Positions 17,938 through 27,370 of a DNA stretch of 64,000 nucleotides are shown here, piece by piece. The position numbers were made by a program, and so were the translations under genes. Source of the DNA: Pseudomonas cavernae. GTDB lineage: Bacteria; Pseudomonadota; Gammaproteobacteria; Pseudomonadales; Pseudomonadaceae. The stretch is from the NCBI RefSeq assembly GCF_003595175.1, contig NZ_CP032419.1:186001-250000 (forward strand). The letters are read 5' to 3'. The notes beneath the pieces were generated by a model. It was not told where the DNA came from and did not search any database. It saw only the letters and a list, made by a program, of their open reading frames with translations. Position 1 is the stretch's first letter; each line of letters begins with the position of its first letter.

Positions 17938-19125
17938 ATGTGGTACAACGGTTTACTCGACCTGTCGGCCTGGCAACTGCTGGCGGTTACCCTGCTGATG
18001 ACCCACGTCACCATCGTGTCGGTCACCGTCTATCTGCACCGCTACTCGGCGCACCGCGCGCTGGAACTGCACCCGGCGCTCAAGCACTTCTTCCGCTTCT
18101 GGCTGTGGCTGACCACCGGCCAGAACACCCGCGAGTGGACCGCCATCCACCGCAAGCATCACGCCAAATGCGAGACCGTCGATGACCCGCACAGCCCGGT
18201 GATCAAGGGCCTTGGCACCGTACTACGCAAGGGCGCCGAGCTGTATCAGGAAGAGGCGAAGAACCAGGAAACCCTGCGCATCTACGGCAAGAACTGCCCG
18301 GAAGACTGGATCGAGCGCAACCTCTACTCGCGCTTCCCGATCGGCGGCGTGACGCTGATGGCGATCATCGATCTGGCCCTGTTCGGCGTGCTCGGCATGA
18401 CCGTCTGGGCGGTGCAGATGATGTGGATTCCGGTGTGGGCCGCCGGTGTGATCAATGGCCTCGGCCATGCCCTCGGCTACCGCAACTTCGAGTGCCGCGA
18501 CGCCGCCACCAATCTCGTGCCCTGGGGCATCCTGATCGGCGGCGAAGAGCTGCACAACAACCACCACACCTACCCGAACTCGGCCAAGCTGTCGGTGAAG
18601 AAGTGGGAGTTCGACATGGGCTACGCCTGGATCAAGCTGTTCAGCCTGTTCGGCCTGGCCAAGGTGCAGCGCGTGGCGCCGATCGCCCACCGGGTGGCCG
18701 GCAAGGGCAACCTGGACATGGATACCGCCATGGCCATCCTCAACAACCGCTTCCAGATCATGGCGCAGTACCGCAAGCTGGTGATCGCGCCGCTGGTCAA
18801 GCAGGAGCTGGCCAAGGCCGACGAGTCGGTGCGCCATCTGTTCCGCCGCGCCAAGCGCCTGCTGTCGCGCGAAACCAGCCTGCTGGAGGAGCGCCACCAG
18901 GCGCGCATCGCCGACCTGCTGGCGCAGAGCCAGGCGCTCAAGGTGATCTACGAGAAGCGTCTGGCGCTGCAACAGATCTGGGTCAAGACCAGCGCCAACG
19001 GTCACGACATGCTCGACGCGATCAAGCTCTGGGTGCACGACGCCGAGGCCAGCGGCATCCAGTCGCTGCGCGATTTCGCCGAGCAGTTGAAGACCTATTC
19101 GCTGCGTCCGGCCGCCCTGGCGTAG
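17938..19125 (+). CDS. desA: Aerobic delta-9 phospholipid acyl desaturase
   Basis: Introduces a cis double bond into membrane phospholipid acyl chains using O2, adjusting fluidity. The 395-residue protein has the three His boxes of membrane di-iron desaturases: HRYSAH (34-39), HRKHH (71-75) and HNNHH in EELHNNHHTYP (about 205). It has several hydrophobic spans and a long charged C-terminal region. Length and sequence match P. aeruginosa DesA. The start at 17938 gives MWYNGLLDLSAWQLL, the usual N-terminus. Confidence 0.94.
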   Translation: MWYNGLLDLSAWQLLAVTLLMTHVTIVSVTVYLHRYSAHRALELHPALKHFFRFWLWLTTGQNTREWTAIHRKHHAKCETVDDPHSPVIKGLGTVLRKGAELYQEEAKNQETLRIYGKNCPEDWIERNLYSRFPIGGVTLMAIIDLALFGVLGMTVWAVQMMWIPVWAAGVINGLGHALGYRNFECRDAATNLVPWGILIGGEELHNNHHTYPNSAKLSVKKWEFDMGYAWIKLFSLFGLAKVQRVAPIAHRVAGKGNLDMDTAMAILNNRFQIMAQYRKLVIAPLVKQELAKADESVRHLFRRAKRLLSRETSLLEERHQARIADLLAQSQALKVIYEKRLALQQIWVKTSANGHDMLDAIKLWVHDAEASGIQSLRDFAEQLKTYSLRPAALA

Positions 19126-19165
19126 GGCGGGTTAGCCGCGTGGCGGCGTAACCCGCCATTGCTAC
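19122..19165. repeat. Short family C palindrome after desA
   Basis: GTAGGGCGGGTTAGCCGC pairs with a downstream GCGTAACCCGCC and TAC end. The desA stop codon lies in its left arm. Confidence 0.65.
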
Positions 19166-19181
19166 GGAGCACTGCGATAGC

Positions 19182-19212
19182 AAAAAGCCTGCCGTTCGGC
19201 GGGCTTTTTTTT
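19182..19212 (+). terminator. Intrinsic terminator of desA
   Basis: AAAAAGCCTGCCG and CGGCGGGCTTTTT form a 13-bp stem (one G-T pair) followed by a run of eight T residues, 57 bp after the desA stop. Confidence 0.9.
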
Positions 19213-19276
19213 GCCCTGTACATTCCGGCGGTATGCTTCAGGCAACGCACCAGAACTGTTCAGGTGGAGGCGTCCA

Positions 19277-20248
19277 ATGGACGAGAAAGCACCCCTCCCG
19301 CCGGAGCTTGAGGAGCTGACCTTGGCCTTGCTGCACAGTCGCGCCGAGGTCGAGCGCCTACGTGAGCGCGAGCAGCTGTTCAGCACCCTGCTGGGCGGCG
19401 TCAATGCTGTGTTGTGGGCCTTCGATTGGCAGGCGCGGCGGATGATTTACGTCAGCCCGGCCTATGAGCAGGTATTCGGTCGTTCCGCGGCGCTGCTGCT
19501 GGCCGACTACGGCGAGTGGCTGAACAGCATCTACCCCGACGACATGGACTATGCCGCCGAGACCCTCGCCCAGGTGCTCGACACGGGCGCCGTAGAGGCG
19601 CGCGAATACCGCATCCTGCGCGGCGATGGGCAGCTGCGCTGGCTCAGCGACAAATGCTTCGTCAGCCGCCAGGCCGACTGCGGTCAGCCGCTGATCCTGG
19701 TCGGCATCGCCGAGGACATCACCGACAAGAAGCTGCTCGAGGGCGAGCTGCAGCGCCTGGCCACCACCGACGTGCTGACCCAGAGCTGCAACCGCCGGCA
19801 CTTCTTCGAGTGCGCCCAGCGCGAGTTCGCGGCGGCGCGGCAGAGCGAGGCGCCACTGGCGTTCCTGCTGCTCGACCTGGATGACTTCAAGCACATCAAC
19901 GACACCTACGGTCACCAGATGGGCGATCAAGTGCTGCAGCGCATCGCCGAATGCGGCGCCAATGCCCTGCGCCGTGGCGATCTGTTCGGCCGCATCGGTG
20001 GCGAGGAGTTCGCCGCGGTGCTGCCGCGCTGCGAGTCGATCCTCGCCGAGCAGATCGCCGAGCGCCTGCAGCGCGAGGTGCAGCGCCTGCATTTTGTTCA
20101 GGACAGCCAGGAATTCCGGGTCACGGTGAGCCAGGGCTTGACCAGCCTGAGCGCCGAGGACCAGTCCCTGGACAGCCTTTACGCCCGCGCCGACGCGGCG
20201 ATGTACCGGGCCAAACGCCAGGGCAAGAACCAGATCGTGGTGGCCTGA
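19277..20248 (+). CDS. PAS-GGDEF diguanylate cyclase
   Basis: A soluble 323-residue cyclase predicted to make c-di-GMP. A coiled-coil-like start (residues 10-40) leads to a PAS/PAC domain (about 40-160, with VSPAYEQVFGRS and LVGIAEDITDKK) and a GGDEF domain with RIGGEEFAAV. An RRGD placed nine residues before GG is a product-inhibition I-site of the RxxD type, so feedback inhibition is expected. ATG 19277 is used because AGGTGGAGG lies upstream and the frame before it overlaps the desA terminator. A comparable gene (PA0290) sits near this position in P. aeruginosa; the gpu guanidinopropionate genes I recall between are absent here. Confidence 0.9.
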   Translation: MDEKAPLPPELEELTLALLHSRAEVERLREREQLFSTLLGGVNAVLWAFDWQARRMIYVSPAYEQVFGRSAALLLADYGEWLNSIYPDDMDYAAETLAQVLDTGAVEAREYRILRGDGQLRWLSDKCFVSRQADCGQPLILVGIAEDITDKKLLEGELQRLATTDVLTQSCNRRHFFECAQREFAAARQSEAPLAFLLLDLDDFKHINDTYGHQMGDQVLQRIAECGANALRRGDLFGRIGGEEFAAVLPRCESILAEQIAERLQREVQRLHFVQDSQEFRVTVSQGLTSLSAEDQSLDSLYARADAAMYRAKRQGKNQIVVA

Positions 20249-20268
20249 GCCTTATCTCCTAAGGGTAA

Positions 20269-20314
20269 AAACGGCAACGCCCGCGGTCAGCACTGACCGC
20301 GGGCGTTGGCGTTT
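20269..20314. terminator. Strong bidirectional-looking terminator after the cyclase
   Basis: CAACGCCCGCGGTCAG (20275-20290) and its exact reverse complement (20293-20308) form a 16-bp stem, extended by AAAACG/CGTTTT with one mismatch. T runs exist on both strands, so it can serve the cyclase (+) and possibly aguA (-). Confidence 0.85.
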
Positions 20315-20323
20315 TGCCGATTC

Positions 20324-20485
20324 GTAGGGTGGGTTAGCGGCGCAGCGCACCTGCTGTCATGCCCCGCAAAGGCTGTGCGCCGCGTAACCCACCGGCGGTG
20401 TCCGGATTGACTCCGCTCGGTGGGTTACGGCGCGAGAAAGTTCTTCGTGCGGGAAGGCGCCCTGAGCGCGCCTAACCCACCCTAC
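20324..20485. repeat. Compound family C palindrome between cyclase and aguA
   Basis: GTAGGGTGGGTTAGCGG at the left pairs with CGCGCCTAACCCACCCTAC at the right, and inner GTAACCCACC and GGTGGGTTAC copies form a second stem. It looks like two related palindromes nested or in tandem and ends 7 bp from the aguA stop. Confidence 0.7.
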
Positions 20486-20491
20486 GAGGAC

Positions 20492-21598
20492 TCAGCGCCG
20501 TTGCGGCGCCGGCTGCTGCTGGGTGATGCAGTGGATATTGCCGCCGCCGAGCAGGATCTCGCGCCCCGGCACCATCACCACCTGGTGCTCGGGGAACAGC
20601 TGCTGCAGGATCGCGCGGGCTTCCTCGTCCTGGGGATCATCGAAGCTCGGCGCGATGATGCCGCCGTTGACGATCAGGAAGTTGACGTAGGAGCCGGCCA
20701 AGCGAATCGCCGGGTCGCGGTCCTGGGTGCCGGCAACCCGATCGACATCGGCACATTCCGCGGCGCTGGCATGGATCGGCCCGGGGATCGGCATCTTGTG
20801 CACGATGAAGGGCCGGCCCTTGGCGTCGCGCGCCGTCTCCAGCACGCGCATGGCGGCCTGGCAGCGCGGGTAGTTGGGGTCGGCCGGGTCGTCGGTCCAG
20901 GCCAGCAGCACTTCGCCGGGGCGCACGTAGCAGCAGAAGTTGTCGACGTGGCCGTCGGTTTCGTCGTTGAACAGGCCGTCCGGCAGCCAGATCACGGTGT
21001 CGATGGCCAGGTGCGTGCGCAGCATGGCTTCGATCTGCTCGCGCGACAGCTGCGGGTTGCGATTGCGGTTGAGCAGGCATTCCTCGGTGGTGATCAGCGT
21101 GCCTTCGCCGTCGACGTGGATCGAGCCGCCCTCGAGCACGAAGCCTTCGGTGCGGTAGCGGGCGCAGCGCTCGATCTCGAGGATCTTGCTGGCCACCTGG
21201 TCGTCGCGTTGCCAGGGTGCGTAGAGGCCGCCGTCGAAGCCGCCCCAGGCGTTGAAGCTCCAGTCCACGCCACGCACGCCGCCCTGGTCGTCGACCACGA
21301 AGGTCGGCCCGGTGTCGCGCACCCAGGCGTCGTCGGTGCTGATCTCGACCAGGCGGATATTGCTGTCATCCAGCCGTGCGCGGGCGTTTTCGTACTGCCC
21401 GGCGGACACGCAGACGGTGACCGGTTCGAAGCGCGCGATGGCCTTGGCCACCGCGCTGAAGGCGGCCTGCGCCGGCTTGCCGCCGAGGCGCCAGTTGTCC
21501 GGGCGCTCGGGCCAGACCATCCAGGTCTGGCTGTGGGGTTCCCACTCGGCCGGCATGCGGAAGCCGTCGGCGCGCGGGGTGCTGTTGAGGGTGGTCAT
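20492..21598 (-). CDS. aguA: Agmatine deiminase
   Basis: Hydrolyses agmatine to N-carbamoylputrescine and ammonia, the first step of the agmatine route to putrescine. It is 368 residues, the same as PAO1 AguA, with the guanidino-modifying-enzyme fold. Visible landmarks are [13 protein letters not shown], the [12 protein letters not shown] loop, the His in [11 protein letters not shown], and the nucleophile Cys357 in [13 protein letters not shown] 21598 gives the standard N-terminus; an open frame further upstream runs through a family A palindrome and is not credible. It is downstream of aguB in the same orientation, forming aguBA under AguR. Confidence 0.96.
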   Translation of the reverse strand: MTTLNSTPRADGFRMPAEWEPHSQTWMVWPERPDNWRLGGKPAQAAFSAVAKAIARFEPVTVCVSAGQYENARARLDDSNIRLVEISTDDAWVRDTGPTFVVDDQGGVRGVDWSFNAWGGFDGGLYAPWQRDDQVASKILEIERCARYRTEGFVLEGGSIHVDGEGTLITTEECLLNRNRNPQLSREQIEAMLRTHLAIDTVIWLPDGLFNDETDGHVDNFCCYVRPGEVLLAWTDDPADPNYPRCQAAMRVLETARDAKGRPFIVHKMPIPGPIHASAAECADVDRVAGTQDRDPAIRLAGSYVNFLIVNGGIIAPSFDDPQDEEARAILQQLFPEHQVVMVPGREILLGGGNIHCITQQQPAPQRR

Positions 21599-21610
21599 GG
21601 TTGCGAACTC

Positions 21611-21682
21611 GTAGGGTGGGTGGAGCGTAGCGATACCCGCGCGGCCGATGCGATGGGTATCGCTGCGCTCAACCCATCCTAC
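21611..21682. repeat. Long palindrome, family A copy 2
   Basis: A 72-bp inverted repeat opening GTAGGGTGGGTGGAGCG and closing CTCAACCCATCCTAC, filling most of the aguB-aguA gap. The left arm has drifted more than in copy 1. Confidence 0.88.
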
Positions 21683-21692
21683 GGCCGTGACC

Positions 21693-22574
<882 letters not shown>

Positions 22575-22677
22575 GAAACACCTCGTATGCATGAGAACCG
22601 TGGGGTCTTCTGAACCTAGCAGAGACCGGTGACAGCGCCGTGGCGCCCGACTGGCGGCGGCGGATGGTGATTTTATA

Positions 22678-22693
22678 GCCGATAAAAATCGGC
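22678..22693. promoter_or_regulatory. Candidate AguR operator upstream of aguB
   Basis: GCCGATAAAAATCGGC is a perfect 6-4-6 palindrome about 100 bp before the aguB start, in an AT-rich interval with further ATCGAT and ATATCGA motifs downstream. A TetR repressor gene is adjacent, and AguR is known to control aguBA in P. aeruginosa; that this is the site is inference. Confidence 0.55.
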
Positions 22694-22799
22694 TTTAGAA
22701 GCTGTTTTTATCTATCAACCACTAATGATCGATTTAAATACAGATAAATATCGACTTAGTTTCCATGGCGAAGCCTGCACCTACCCACGGTCCGCGCCG

Positions 22800-23441
22800 T
22801 TACGCCAGTGGCGCGCTTCTTTTCGGCAGGCAGGGCGGCAGGTACAGGCCCAGATAGGCATCGAACACGCGCATGCCTTCTTCGCCCAGGCGCGGGGTGA
22901 TGACGCCGTGCAGCTGCACCGCGCGGGCGTAGACGCGATCGCCGAGCTCCATGGCCAGGGCGAACACGTCGATGTCCTCGGGCAGCGCCGGCAGCTGGAA
23001 GTGGCGGGCGAACAGCTCCTGCATCAGCTGGCCGAGCTCGATGTCGTGCTGACGGTCGGCCTGGGTCACCTCGGTGAGGCCGTGCTGGGCGAGGATCAGT
23101 TGGCGGGCGGCGGCGTCGGCGGCGTAGATCGCCAGCATGCGCTGCTCGACCAGACGCGACAGGTCGCGCCAGTCGCGCAGCGCGGCGTGTTCGACCGGCG
23201 CCTGCAGGCAGGCGCGGAAGGCGGCGTGGATGTCGGCGGTGAGTGCCTCGAGCAGGGCCGGCACGCTGGCGAAGAAGTGGTAGACCGAGGACGGCGGGAT
23301 CTGCGCGCGCTCGGCCACGCTGTAGATCGACAGGCTGGCCACGCCCTGTTCGGCGAGCAGGGCGCGGGCCGCTGCGAGGATGCCGGCGATACGCGCCTGG
23401 CTGCTGGCGCGGGGCTTGCGGGCGGTAGCGGGGCGCGGCAT
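22800..23441 (-). CDS. aguR: TetR-family regulator of agmatine catabolism
   Basis: Predicted repressor of aguBA that is released by agmatine or N-carbamoylputrescine. It is 213 residues with an N-terminal helix-turn-helix (about 20-60: AARALLAEQGVASLSIYSVA then IPPSSVYHFFASVPAL) and a helical ligand domain. ATG 23441 is chosen at the family N-terminus; the frame is open about 100 codons further upstream but that part is arginine-rich and overlaps the adjacent non-coding gap. It lies upstream of aguBA in the same direction. Confidence 0.9.
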   Translation of the reverse strand: MPRPATARKPRASSQARIAGILAAARALLAEQGVASLSIYSVAERAQIPPSSVYHFFASVPALLEALTADIHAAFRACLQAPVEHAALRDWRDLSRLVEQRMLAIYAADAAARQLILAQHGLTEVTQADRQHDIELGQLMQELFARHFQLPALPEDIDVFALAMELGDRVYARAVQLHGVITPRLGEEGMRVFDAYLGLYLPPCLPKRSAPLA

Positions 23442-23595
23442 GACGGTCACCTGTCCTTGAGAGCCGCTATTGGACGTCAGCCGGGGGCCGCGAGCAAGTC
23501 TGCCGTTGCGGCCGTCGCCCCTACCGGGCGGCGAACCCTGGGGCAAGCGGCTTGCCTGCCGCTTTGTCGCAGCCGGCGAGGCGCTACGCGGCGGC

Positions 23596-24669
23596 TCAAC
23601 TGCCTTCGCGAAAACGCGCCCACACCTGGTCGCGGACCACTCGCTGCTTATCCGGCAGGGTTTCCAGGGCGAACAGGCGGCGCTTGGTGTCGCGGTCCGG
23701 ATAGAGACCGGGCTGCTCACGCAGGGCCGGGTCGAGAAACGCCTTGGCGTCGGCATTGCCGCTCGGGTAGAGGGTTTCCTTGGTGATCAGCGCCGCCACT
23801 TTGGGTTGCATCAGGTAATCGATGAAACGGTGGGCGAGGTCGGCACGCTTGGCCGAGCGGGGAATCACCAGGTTGTCGATAAACACCGCCGAACCTTCCT
23901 GCGGTATCACGAAGCGCACCGGCTGGCCGGCCGCGGCGGCGGCCAGGGCGTCGCCGACCCAGGTAAGGGACAGGCACAGCTCGCCCTTGCTGAGGTCGGT
24001 TAACTGGCGCTGGCCGTCGACGTACCTGAGCTGCGGGCGCAGCTCATCGAGCACGCCGCCAGCCCGTTTGATCTGCCGCGGCGAGCTGTGGGCCAGGCTG
24101 CGGCCCTGGTAGTTCATGAGCACGGAGAGGACTTCGTCCCGGGCATCCAGAACGCTGATCCCGCAGCTGGCCAGGCGCTTGCTCTGCTCGGGGTCGAACA
24201 ACAGGCTCCAGCTATCGGGGAGCGGGCCACCGAAGGCTTGTTCCGCCAGTTGGGTATTCACCGCCAGGCCGACGGCGCCCCACAGGTAGGGAATCGCATA
24301 GCGGTGCTGCGGATCGACCGCCGCGAGCTTGTTCAGCAGTTGCTTGTCCAGATGCGCGCGGTTGGGCAGTTTGGCCATCTCCAGCGGCTGCAGGCGCCCG
24401 GCTTTGATCAGGGCCGGCAGATCGCTGTGCGTGGGCACCGCGACGTCGATCGCCTCGCCGCTGGCCAGGATTTTCTCCAATTCTTCGGCGGAGCTGAAGG
24501 TGTGGTACTCGACGCGGATGCCGGTCTCCTTTTCGAAGTCCGTGAGCACCTGCGGGGCGATGTAGTCGGTCCAGTTGTAGACCCGAATCAGCTCCTCGGC
24601 ATTGGCCGCCAACGGGCTGGCCAGTAGAGGAGTCAAGGCGAACAGCAGGGGGGCGAGAAAGCGGGACAT
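23596..24669 (-). CDS. Polyamine-type periplasmic binding protein (PotF-like)
   Basis: A 357-residue binding protein of the spermidine/putrescine family, with a signal peptide ending SPLAANA (about residue 24) and the typical mature start LIRVYNWTDYIAPQVLTDFE. It has no permease or ATPase beside it; the neighbours are aguR downstream and spuI upstream, the position I recall for PA0295. It may deliver agmatine or a polyamine to the SpuFGH channel or act as a sensor. It is more divergent from SpuD and SpuE than these are from each other, so the ligand cannot be inferred. Confidence 0.9.
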   Translation of the reverse strand: MSRFLAPLLFALTPLLASPLAANAEELIRVYNWTDYIAPQVLTDFEKETGIRVEYHTFSSAEELEKILASGEAIDVAVPTHSDLPALIKAGRLQPLEMAKLPNRAHLDKQLLNKLAAVDPQHRYAIPYLWGAVGLAVNTQLAEQAFGGPLPDSWSLLFDPEQSKRLASCGISVLDARDEVLSVLMNYQGRSLAHSSPRQIKRAGGVLDELRPQLRYVDGQRQLTDLSKGELCLSLTWVGDALAAAAAGQPVRFVIPQEGSAVFIDNLVIPRSAKRADLAHRFIDYLMQPKVAALITKETLYPSGNADAKAFLDPALREQPGLYPDRDTKRRLFALETLPDKQRVVRDQVWARFREGS

Positions 24670-24874
24670 GACGACCTTCCTTAAGTGTCAGTTCACAGCA
24701 GGTGCAGCACCACCCGGTGCTGCGGATGAGTTCCATCTATCCAAGCTGGGCGGCACCGTGCGGGCCTGGCGCTTGTTCGAGTTGCTGCACTTGCGTGGCG
24801 GCTGGCGCTAGCCGCGAGCCAGTCCTGAACCCTGACGGGGCCAAGGGTGTGGCGAATAATTCGGGCAGGCCCGA

Positions 24875-24903
24875 CAAAACGACGCCGGCTCAAGGCCGGC
24901 GTC
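24875..24903 (-). terminator. Intrinsic terminator of spuI
   Basis: On the minus strand a 9-bp stem GACGCCGGC/GCCGGCGTC with a 5-nt loop is followed by GTTTTG, 20 bp after the spuI stop. The rest of the gap to 24669 shows only a 7-bp inverted repeat around 24704-24723. Confidence 0.8.
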
Positions 24904-24923
24904 GGGTACTACCGTACTACACA

Positions 24924-26300
24924 TTACACCGTGTGCAGATACCAGTTGTATTCCAGGTCCGAGATCGAGTGTTCGAACTCGGCCAGTTCGCTTTCCTTAC
25001 AGGCGACGAAGATATCGATGTACTGCGGGTCGATATAGCGCGCCAGGACTTCGCTGTCGTCCAACTCGCGCAGGGCATCGCGCAGGTTGTTCGGCAGGCT
25101 CTGCTCCAGCTGCTCGTAGGAGTTGCCCTCGATCGGTTCTCCCGGCTCGACTTTGTTGGTCAGGCCGTGATGCACGCCGGCGAGGATCGCCGCCATCATC
25201 AGGTAGGGGTTGGCATCGGCACCGGCGACGCGGTGTTCGATGCGCACGTTGTCCGCGGTGCCGGTCGGCACGCGCAGGGCCACGGTGCGGTTGTCCAGGC
25301 CCCAGCTCGGCGCGTTCGGCACGTAGAACTGCGCACCGAAGCGGCGGTAGGAGTTGACGTTCGGGCAGATGAAGGCCATCGACGCCGGCATGGTCTCCAG
25401 CAGGCCGCCGAGAGCGTGGCGCAGCGGCGCGTGCTGCTCGGGGTCGTCACTGGCGAAGATGTTGTTGCCGTCCTTGTCGAGAATCGACACATGCACGTGC
25501 AGACCGTTGCCGGCCTGGCCCGGATAGGGCTTGGCCATGAAGGTGGTGTCCATCTCATGGTCGTAGGCGATGTTCTTCACCAGCCGCTTGAGCAGCAGCG
25601 CGTAGTCGCAGGCCTTGATCGGGTCGGCGACGTGATGCAGGTTGACCTCGAATTGCGCCGGGGCGCTTTCCTTGACGATGGCGTCGGCCGGAATGCCTTG
25701 CTCCTTGGCGCCTTCGAGGATGTCCTGCAGGCAGTCGGCGTATTCGTCGAGGTCATCGATCAGATACACCTGGGTCGACTGCGGACGCTTGCCGGAAATC
25801 GGCGATCGTGGCGGCTGCGGACGGCCGTTCACGTTTTCCTGGTCGATCAGGTAGAACTCTAGCTCGAAAGCCGCACAGATGGTCAGGCCCAGTTCGTCGA
25901 ACTTCTGCACCACCCGGCGCAATACTTCCCGCGGGTCGGCGAAGAACGGCGCGCCTTCCAGCTCGTGCATGGTCATCAGCAGCTGCGCGGTCGGGCGCTT
26001 CTGCCAAGGCTCATTGCTCAGGGTATTGGGGATGGGGTAGCAGATACGGTCAGCGTCACCGATATCCAGACCCAGACCGGTGCTTTCCACCGTCGCGCCG
26101 TTGATATCCAGGGCAAACAAAGAGGCGGGGAGATTGATGCCTTTTTCGTAAACCTTGTGAAGGCTGGTGCGTTCGATGCGCTTGCCGCGCACCACGCCAT
26201 TCATATCTGCAATCAGAAGGTCGACGAACAGGACCTCAGGATGTTCCTTAAGGAACGCGTTCGCTTCGTTAAGCTGAACGGCACGCGGGGGTACCGACAT
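24924..26300 (-). CDS. spuI: Glutamate-polyamine ligase (glutamylpolyamine synthetase)
   Basis: ATP-dependent gamma-glutamylation of putrescine or related amines, the entry step of polyamine catabolism (PauA/PuuA group). It is 458 residues of the glutamine-synthetase superfamily: an N-terminal beta-grasp (about 20-120), the catalytic domain with AAFELEFYLID, the ATP-site NGLHVHVSIL and RIEHRVAGADANPYLMMA. It is transcribed away from spuA across a 276-bp control region. SpuB is a paralogue. Confidence 0.94.
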   Translation of the reverse strand: MSVPPRAVQLNEANAFLKEHPEVLFVDLLIADMNGVVRGKRIERTSLHKVYEKGINLPASLFALDINGATVESTGLGLDIGDADRICYPIPNTLSNEPWQKRPTAQLLMTMHELEGAPFFADPREVLRRVVQKFDELGLTICAAFELEFYLIDQENVNGRPQPPRSPISGKRPQSTQVYLIDDLDEYADCLQDILEGAKEQGIPADAIVKESAPAQFEVNLHHVADPIKACDYALLLKRLVKNIAYDHEMDTTFMAKPYPGQAGNGLHVHVSILDKDGNNIFASDDPEQHAPLRHALGGLLETMPASMAFICPNVNSYRRFGAQFYVPNAPSWGLDNRTVALRVPTGTADNVRIEHRVAGADANPYLMMAAILAGVHHGLTNKVEPGEPIEGNSYEQLEQSLPNNLRDALRELDDSEVLARYIDPQYIDIFVACKESELAEFEHSISDLEYNWYLHTV

Positions 26301-26495
26301 GATGCAACACCTTTATTGTTAAAAATATCAATCATTCGACTGATAGAGCTTGAGTCAATCCCAAACGGCATTGACTGTCAAGGGAGTGCCATTATGCCCT
26401 CAAACAGGGCCTTGCGGCCAGTTTTGGGGCGTTGCGGGGGGGTGAAAAGGCGCTCGCGGCCTTGCTCGGCGCGGTGTCCAGAGGGGTGTGTTTGA

Positions 26496-26522
26496 TTTTT
26501 TACATAACTGTTGTGTAAAAAA
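26496..26522. promoter_or_regulatory. Candidate operator between spuI and spuA
   Basis: TTTTTTACA and TGTAAAAAA form a perfect 9-bp inverted repeat around the 9-bp centre TAACTGTTG, 54 bp before spuA and about 200 bp before spuI. It is the clearest dyad in this divergent region. A polyamine-responsive repressor such as PauR is a reasonable candidate; binding is inference. Confidence 0.55.
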
Positions 26523-26576
26523 ATGAACAACGCTAAGCTCGGCCGAAACCCATAACAGCAATAAATCGGGTGTCTC

Positions 26577-27329
26577 ATGGCTCGCCTGCCATTGATCGGC
26601 GTCATCGCTTGTACCAAGCAAATCGGTCCCCACTCCTGGCACATCGCCGGCGACAAATATGTCCGCGCGGTGGCCGTCGGTGCCGGGGGCGTGCCCCTGG
26701 TGATTCCGGCGCTGGGTGAGCTGATCGATCCGGCGGAGTTGCTGGCAAGTCTGGATGGCCTGCTGTTCCCCGGTTCGCCGTCGAATGTCGAACCGCACCT
26801 TTATAGTGGCCCGGCCAGCGCGCCCGGCACTCTCCATGATCCTGACCGTGACCGCACCACCCTGCCGCTGCTGCGCGCGGCGGTGGCCGCCGGTGTGCCG
26901 CTGCTCGGCATCTGCCGCGGCTTCCAGGAAATGAACGTGGCCTTTGGCGGCAGCCTGCACCAGAAGGTGCACGAGGTCGGGTCCTTCATGGACCATCGCG
27001 AGCCGGAGAACGAGCCGGTCGAAGTCCAGTACGCTCCACGCCACCCGCTGCAGGTGCAGCCGGGCGGTGTCCTCGCCGGCCTCGGCTTGCCGCGCGAGAT
27101 TCAAGTCAATTCCATTCATGGCCAGGGCGTTGATCGTCTGGCGCCGGGCCTGCGTGTCGAAGCTCTGGCGCCCGACGGGCTGATCGAGGCGATCTCGGTC
27201 GAGGGAGCCAAGAGCTTTGCGCTCGGGGTGCAATGGCACCCCGAGTGGCAGGTGCGCGCGAATCCCGATTATCTCGCCATCTTCCAGGCCTTTGGTGAGG
27301 CTTGCAGGAAGAGGGCGGGGCAACGCTGA
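26577..27329 (+). CDS. spuA: Gamma-glutamyl amide hydrolase (PuuD-like class I amidotransferase)
   Basis: Predicted to release glutamate from gamma-glutamylated catabolic intermediates such as gamma-glutamyl-GABA. It is 250 residues of the peptidase C26 family with the nucleophile Cys113 in LGICRGFQEMNVAFGGSL and the His221/Glu223 pair in QWHPEW. The start ATG 26577 matches the family N-terminus (ARLPLIGVIACTK). It is first in spuABCDEFGH; spuB starts 41 nt after its stop. Confidence 0.93.
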   Translation: MARLPLIGVIACTKQIGPHSWHIAGDKYVRAVAVGAGGVPLVIPALGELIDPAELLASLDGLLFPGSPSNVEPHLYSGPASAPGTLHDPDRDRTTLPLLRAAVAAGVPLLGICRGFQEMNVAFGGSLHQKVHEVGSFMDHREPENEPVEVQYAPRHPLQVQPGGVLAGLGLPREIQVNSIHGQGVDRLAPGLRVEALAPDGLIEAISVEGAKSFALGVQWHPEWQVRANPDYLAIFQAFGEACRKRAGQR

Positions 27330-27370
27330 GCTCGGCTATAACAGTTGCAGCTCTCAACCCTGAGGTCTCT

